This document shows, one piece after another, positions 63,140-64,000 of a stretch of 64,000 nucleotides of DNA (position 1 is its first letter; every line of letters starts with the position of its first letter). The notes beneath the pieces are model-generated. The model did no database searches. It was not told the DNA's origin and saw only the letters and a program-made list of their open reading frames with translations. Location of the stretch: positions 17,942 through 81,941 of the forward strand of contig CALXUB010000021.1 in NCBI GenBank assembly GCA_944391565.1, read 5' to 3'. The translations under genes were made by a program, and so were the position numbers. Source of the stretch: an uncultured Alphaproteobacteria bacterium. GTDB lineage: Bacteria; Pseudomonadota; Alphaproteobacteria; CAAHEQ01; UBA3637.

Positions 63140-63634
63140 TTAACTGTTTTTCAAAAAAGATGCCATCAGCTCGTCCGTCAAGACAAGCTTTGCCTTGCTG
63201 ATTTGAGCAAACGGAATGCGAATTTCCGCGCCCTCGAATGTCATTAAAACCTGATCCGCGGCCGCATCATAGCCCGAAAGCCGCCCTTTAAAGCGACGAC
63301 GGCCCTCCAACGGCACCAACGTTTCCAGTTTCATTTCATACCCTTTGAACCGTTCATAGTCCGCCGGTTTAACCAACGGGCGGTCAATCCCGGGAGACGT
63401 CACTTCCAACGTATAACGCGCACGGATCGGATCTTCCACATCCAACAACGCGGAAACAGCGCGCGACAACTGTTCGCAATCTTCGACCTGCATATCCTTG
63501 CGATCTTGACGCTCAGCCATAATCTGCAGCGTTTTGTTGGTTTCGGCCCCCTGAAACAGGACACGCACCAGCTCATACCCCATTTCGGTCACCGTCGGCG
63601 TGATGATCTGTTCAATTTTGGTTAAAATATCCAT
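63140..63634 (-). CDS. rimP: Ribosome maturation factor RimP
   Basis: 164 aa from the ATG at 63634. AAAGGATGAAC precedes it with proper spacing, while the ATG at 63640 touches the ribosome-binding site and farther starts lie in the terminator hairpin. YELVRVLFQGAETNKTLQIMAE, then DCEQLSRAVSALLDVEDPI and YTLEVTSPGIDRPL are RimP signatures. It helps 30S assembly. First gene of the operon. Confidence 0.94.
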   Translation of the reverse strand: MDILTKIEQIITPTVTEMGYELVRVLFQGAETNKTLQIMAERQDRKDMQVEDCEQLSRAVSALLDVEDPIRARYTLEVTSPGIDRPLVKPADYERFKGYEMKLETLVPLEGRRRFKGRLSGYDAAADQVLMTFEGAEIRIPFAQISKAKLVLTDELMASFLKNS

Positions 63635-63653
63635 GTTCATCCTTTCTTTTATC

Positions 63654-63680
63654 AAAAAAGGCGGGGCTTTCGGCCCCACC
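63654..63680 (-). terminator. Leader terminator/attenuator hairpin before rimP
   Basis: On the minus strand, GGTGGGGC/GCCCCGCC with a CGAAA loop (63660-63680) is followed by six T. It lies between the predicted start of transcription (about 63704) and the rimP ATG, so it can attenuate the whole nusA operon. Confidence 0.7.
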
Positions 63681-63710
63681 CTCTTGTTCACTTTTGGAGA
63701 ATGTGATTAA

Positions 63711-63739
63711 GTTATACACGTTCTTTCACAAAATAGCAA
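63711..63739 (-). promoter_or_regulatory. Promoter of the rimP-nusA-infB operon
   Basis: On the minus strand, TTGCTA (63734-63739) and TATAAC (63711-63716) are exactly 17 bases apart. The predicted leader is about 70 nt and holds the hairpin. Confidence 0.6.
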
Positions 63740-63859
63740 GCTTTTTTTTCACATTTTTTTCAGGCATATTTTCAGTGGTGTCGCACCCCAAAAAAATATT
63801 TACAAATAAACTGCGAATCGTGTATACTTTTACCAGCATTTTAAAACAAGAAGAACACC

Positions 63860-64000
63860 ATGTCGAACTCAATAACTTTTACATCCCCCCACCCCCCCCC
63901 CAAACAAAATACATCTTTATTTCCTTTTTTCTTTTTCCTATCATACTCTCTCTTTTTAAATACTCCTCTCATCTCTCTTTTTTTTTTTTTTCTTCTTATC
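63860..64000 (+). other. Low-complexity window end with a partial ORF and C tracts
   Basis: An ATG at 63860 after AAGAAG opens a frame (SNSITFTSPHPPPKQN) that stays open to the end. It includes C6 and C10 tracts (63885-63890, 63892-63901) and then mostly pyrimidines. It could be the start of another phase-variable gene, or unreliable contig-end sequence. Confidence 0.3.

Overview
The window looks like a chromosomal piece of a host-associated (probably gut) alphaproteobacterium. This is an inference from three things: the core gene order rimP-nusA-ylxR-infB-rbfA-truB-rpsO-pnp, an MlaE permease carrying an N-terminal STAS-like domain, and prepilin-type proteins with the G|R[ST]M[LI]E cleavage motif. 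TGA is used as a normal stop. The core regions have moderate GC, while about 37-51 kb is clearly AT-richer and behaves like a patchwork island. No rRNA genes, CRISPR arrays or complete insertion sequences were seen.

Layout. 0-1.2 kb: epmA. 1.2-3.8 kb: secA, convergent with epmA across a bidirectional terminator. 3.9-11.2 kb (minus): a tight operon of an N-terminally reduced FliF, FliG, FliN, MotA, FlhF and FlhG, then a prepilin-like protein ending in a Hint domain, then a divergent NDP-kinase-like protein. No filament, hook or export genes are present. 11.3-16.6 kb: rluD, a membrane protein, a secreted HExxH protein with MORN/YwqK repeats, a second Cys-rich prepilin-like gene whose start carries a C9 tract, tRNA-Gln(CTG) and a small secreted protein. 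16.7-25.8 kb: an exonuclease, an Old-Yellow-Enzyme/FadH-type flavoprotein, an Mla-type lipid ABC transporter with auxiliary lipoprotein, an ankyrin protein, an SpxB-like pyruvate oxidase and a zinc-ribbon/HTH protein. 25.8-35.1 kb: a damaged RND efflux pair and a small gene with an in-frame TGA, followed by an intact marR-macA-macB-OMF pump operon. 35.2-36.6 kb: cardiolipin synthase.

The 37-51 kb island starts with truncated Nudix and ASCH genes around a structured leader RNA and a short XRE gene. It then holds a leftward operon of three tiny ORFs, a uridine-kinase-like P-loop protein, a CYTH protein, an ankyrin protein and a HAD protein. An XRE regulator and a second uridine-kinase-like gene lie beside it. 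Three unrelated proteins of this operon end in a similar C-terminal tail, the most unusual signal in the window. Next come a four-gene operon (two-subunit TPP decarboxylase, methyltransferase, radical-SAM-like protein), two lipoproteins, a 199-bp repeat in two copies, tRNA-Gln(TTG), tRNA-Arg(CCG) and a degenerate tRNA whose T-loop is split by a 68-nt palindromic insert.

51-64 kb returns to core genes: a YwqK-repeat protein, a nitronate-monooxygenase-family flavoprotein, an XRE regulator, and the translation/RNA operon running leftward from a clear promoter with a terminator hairpin in its leader. The last about 100 bases are low-complexity and may be an unreliable contig end.
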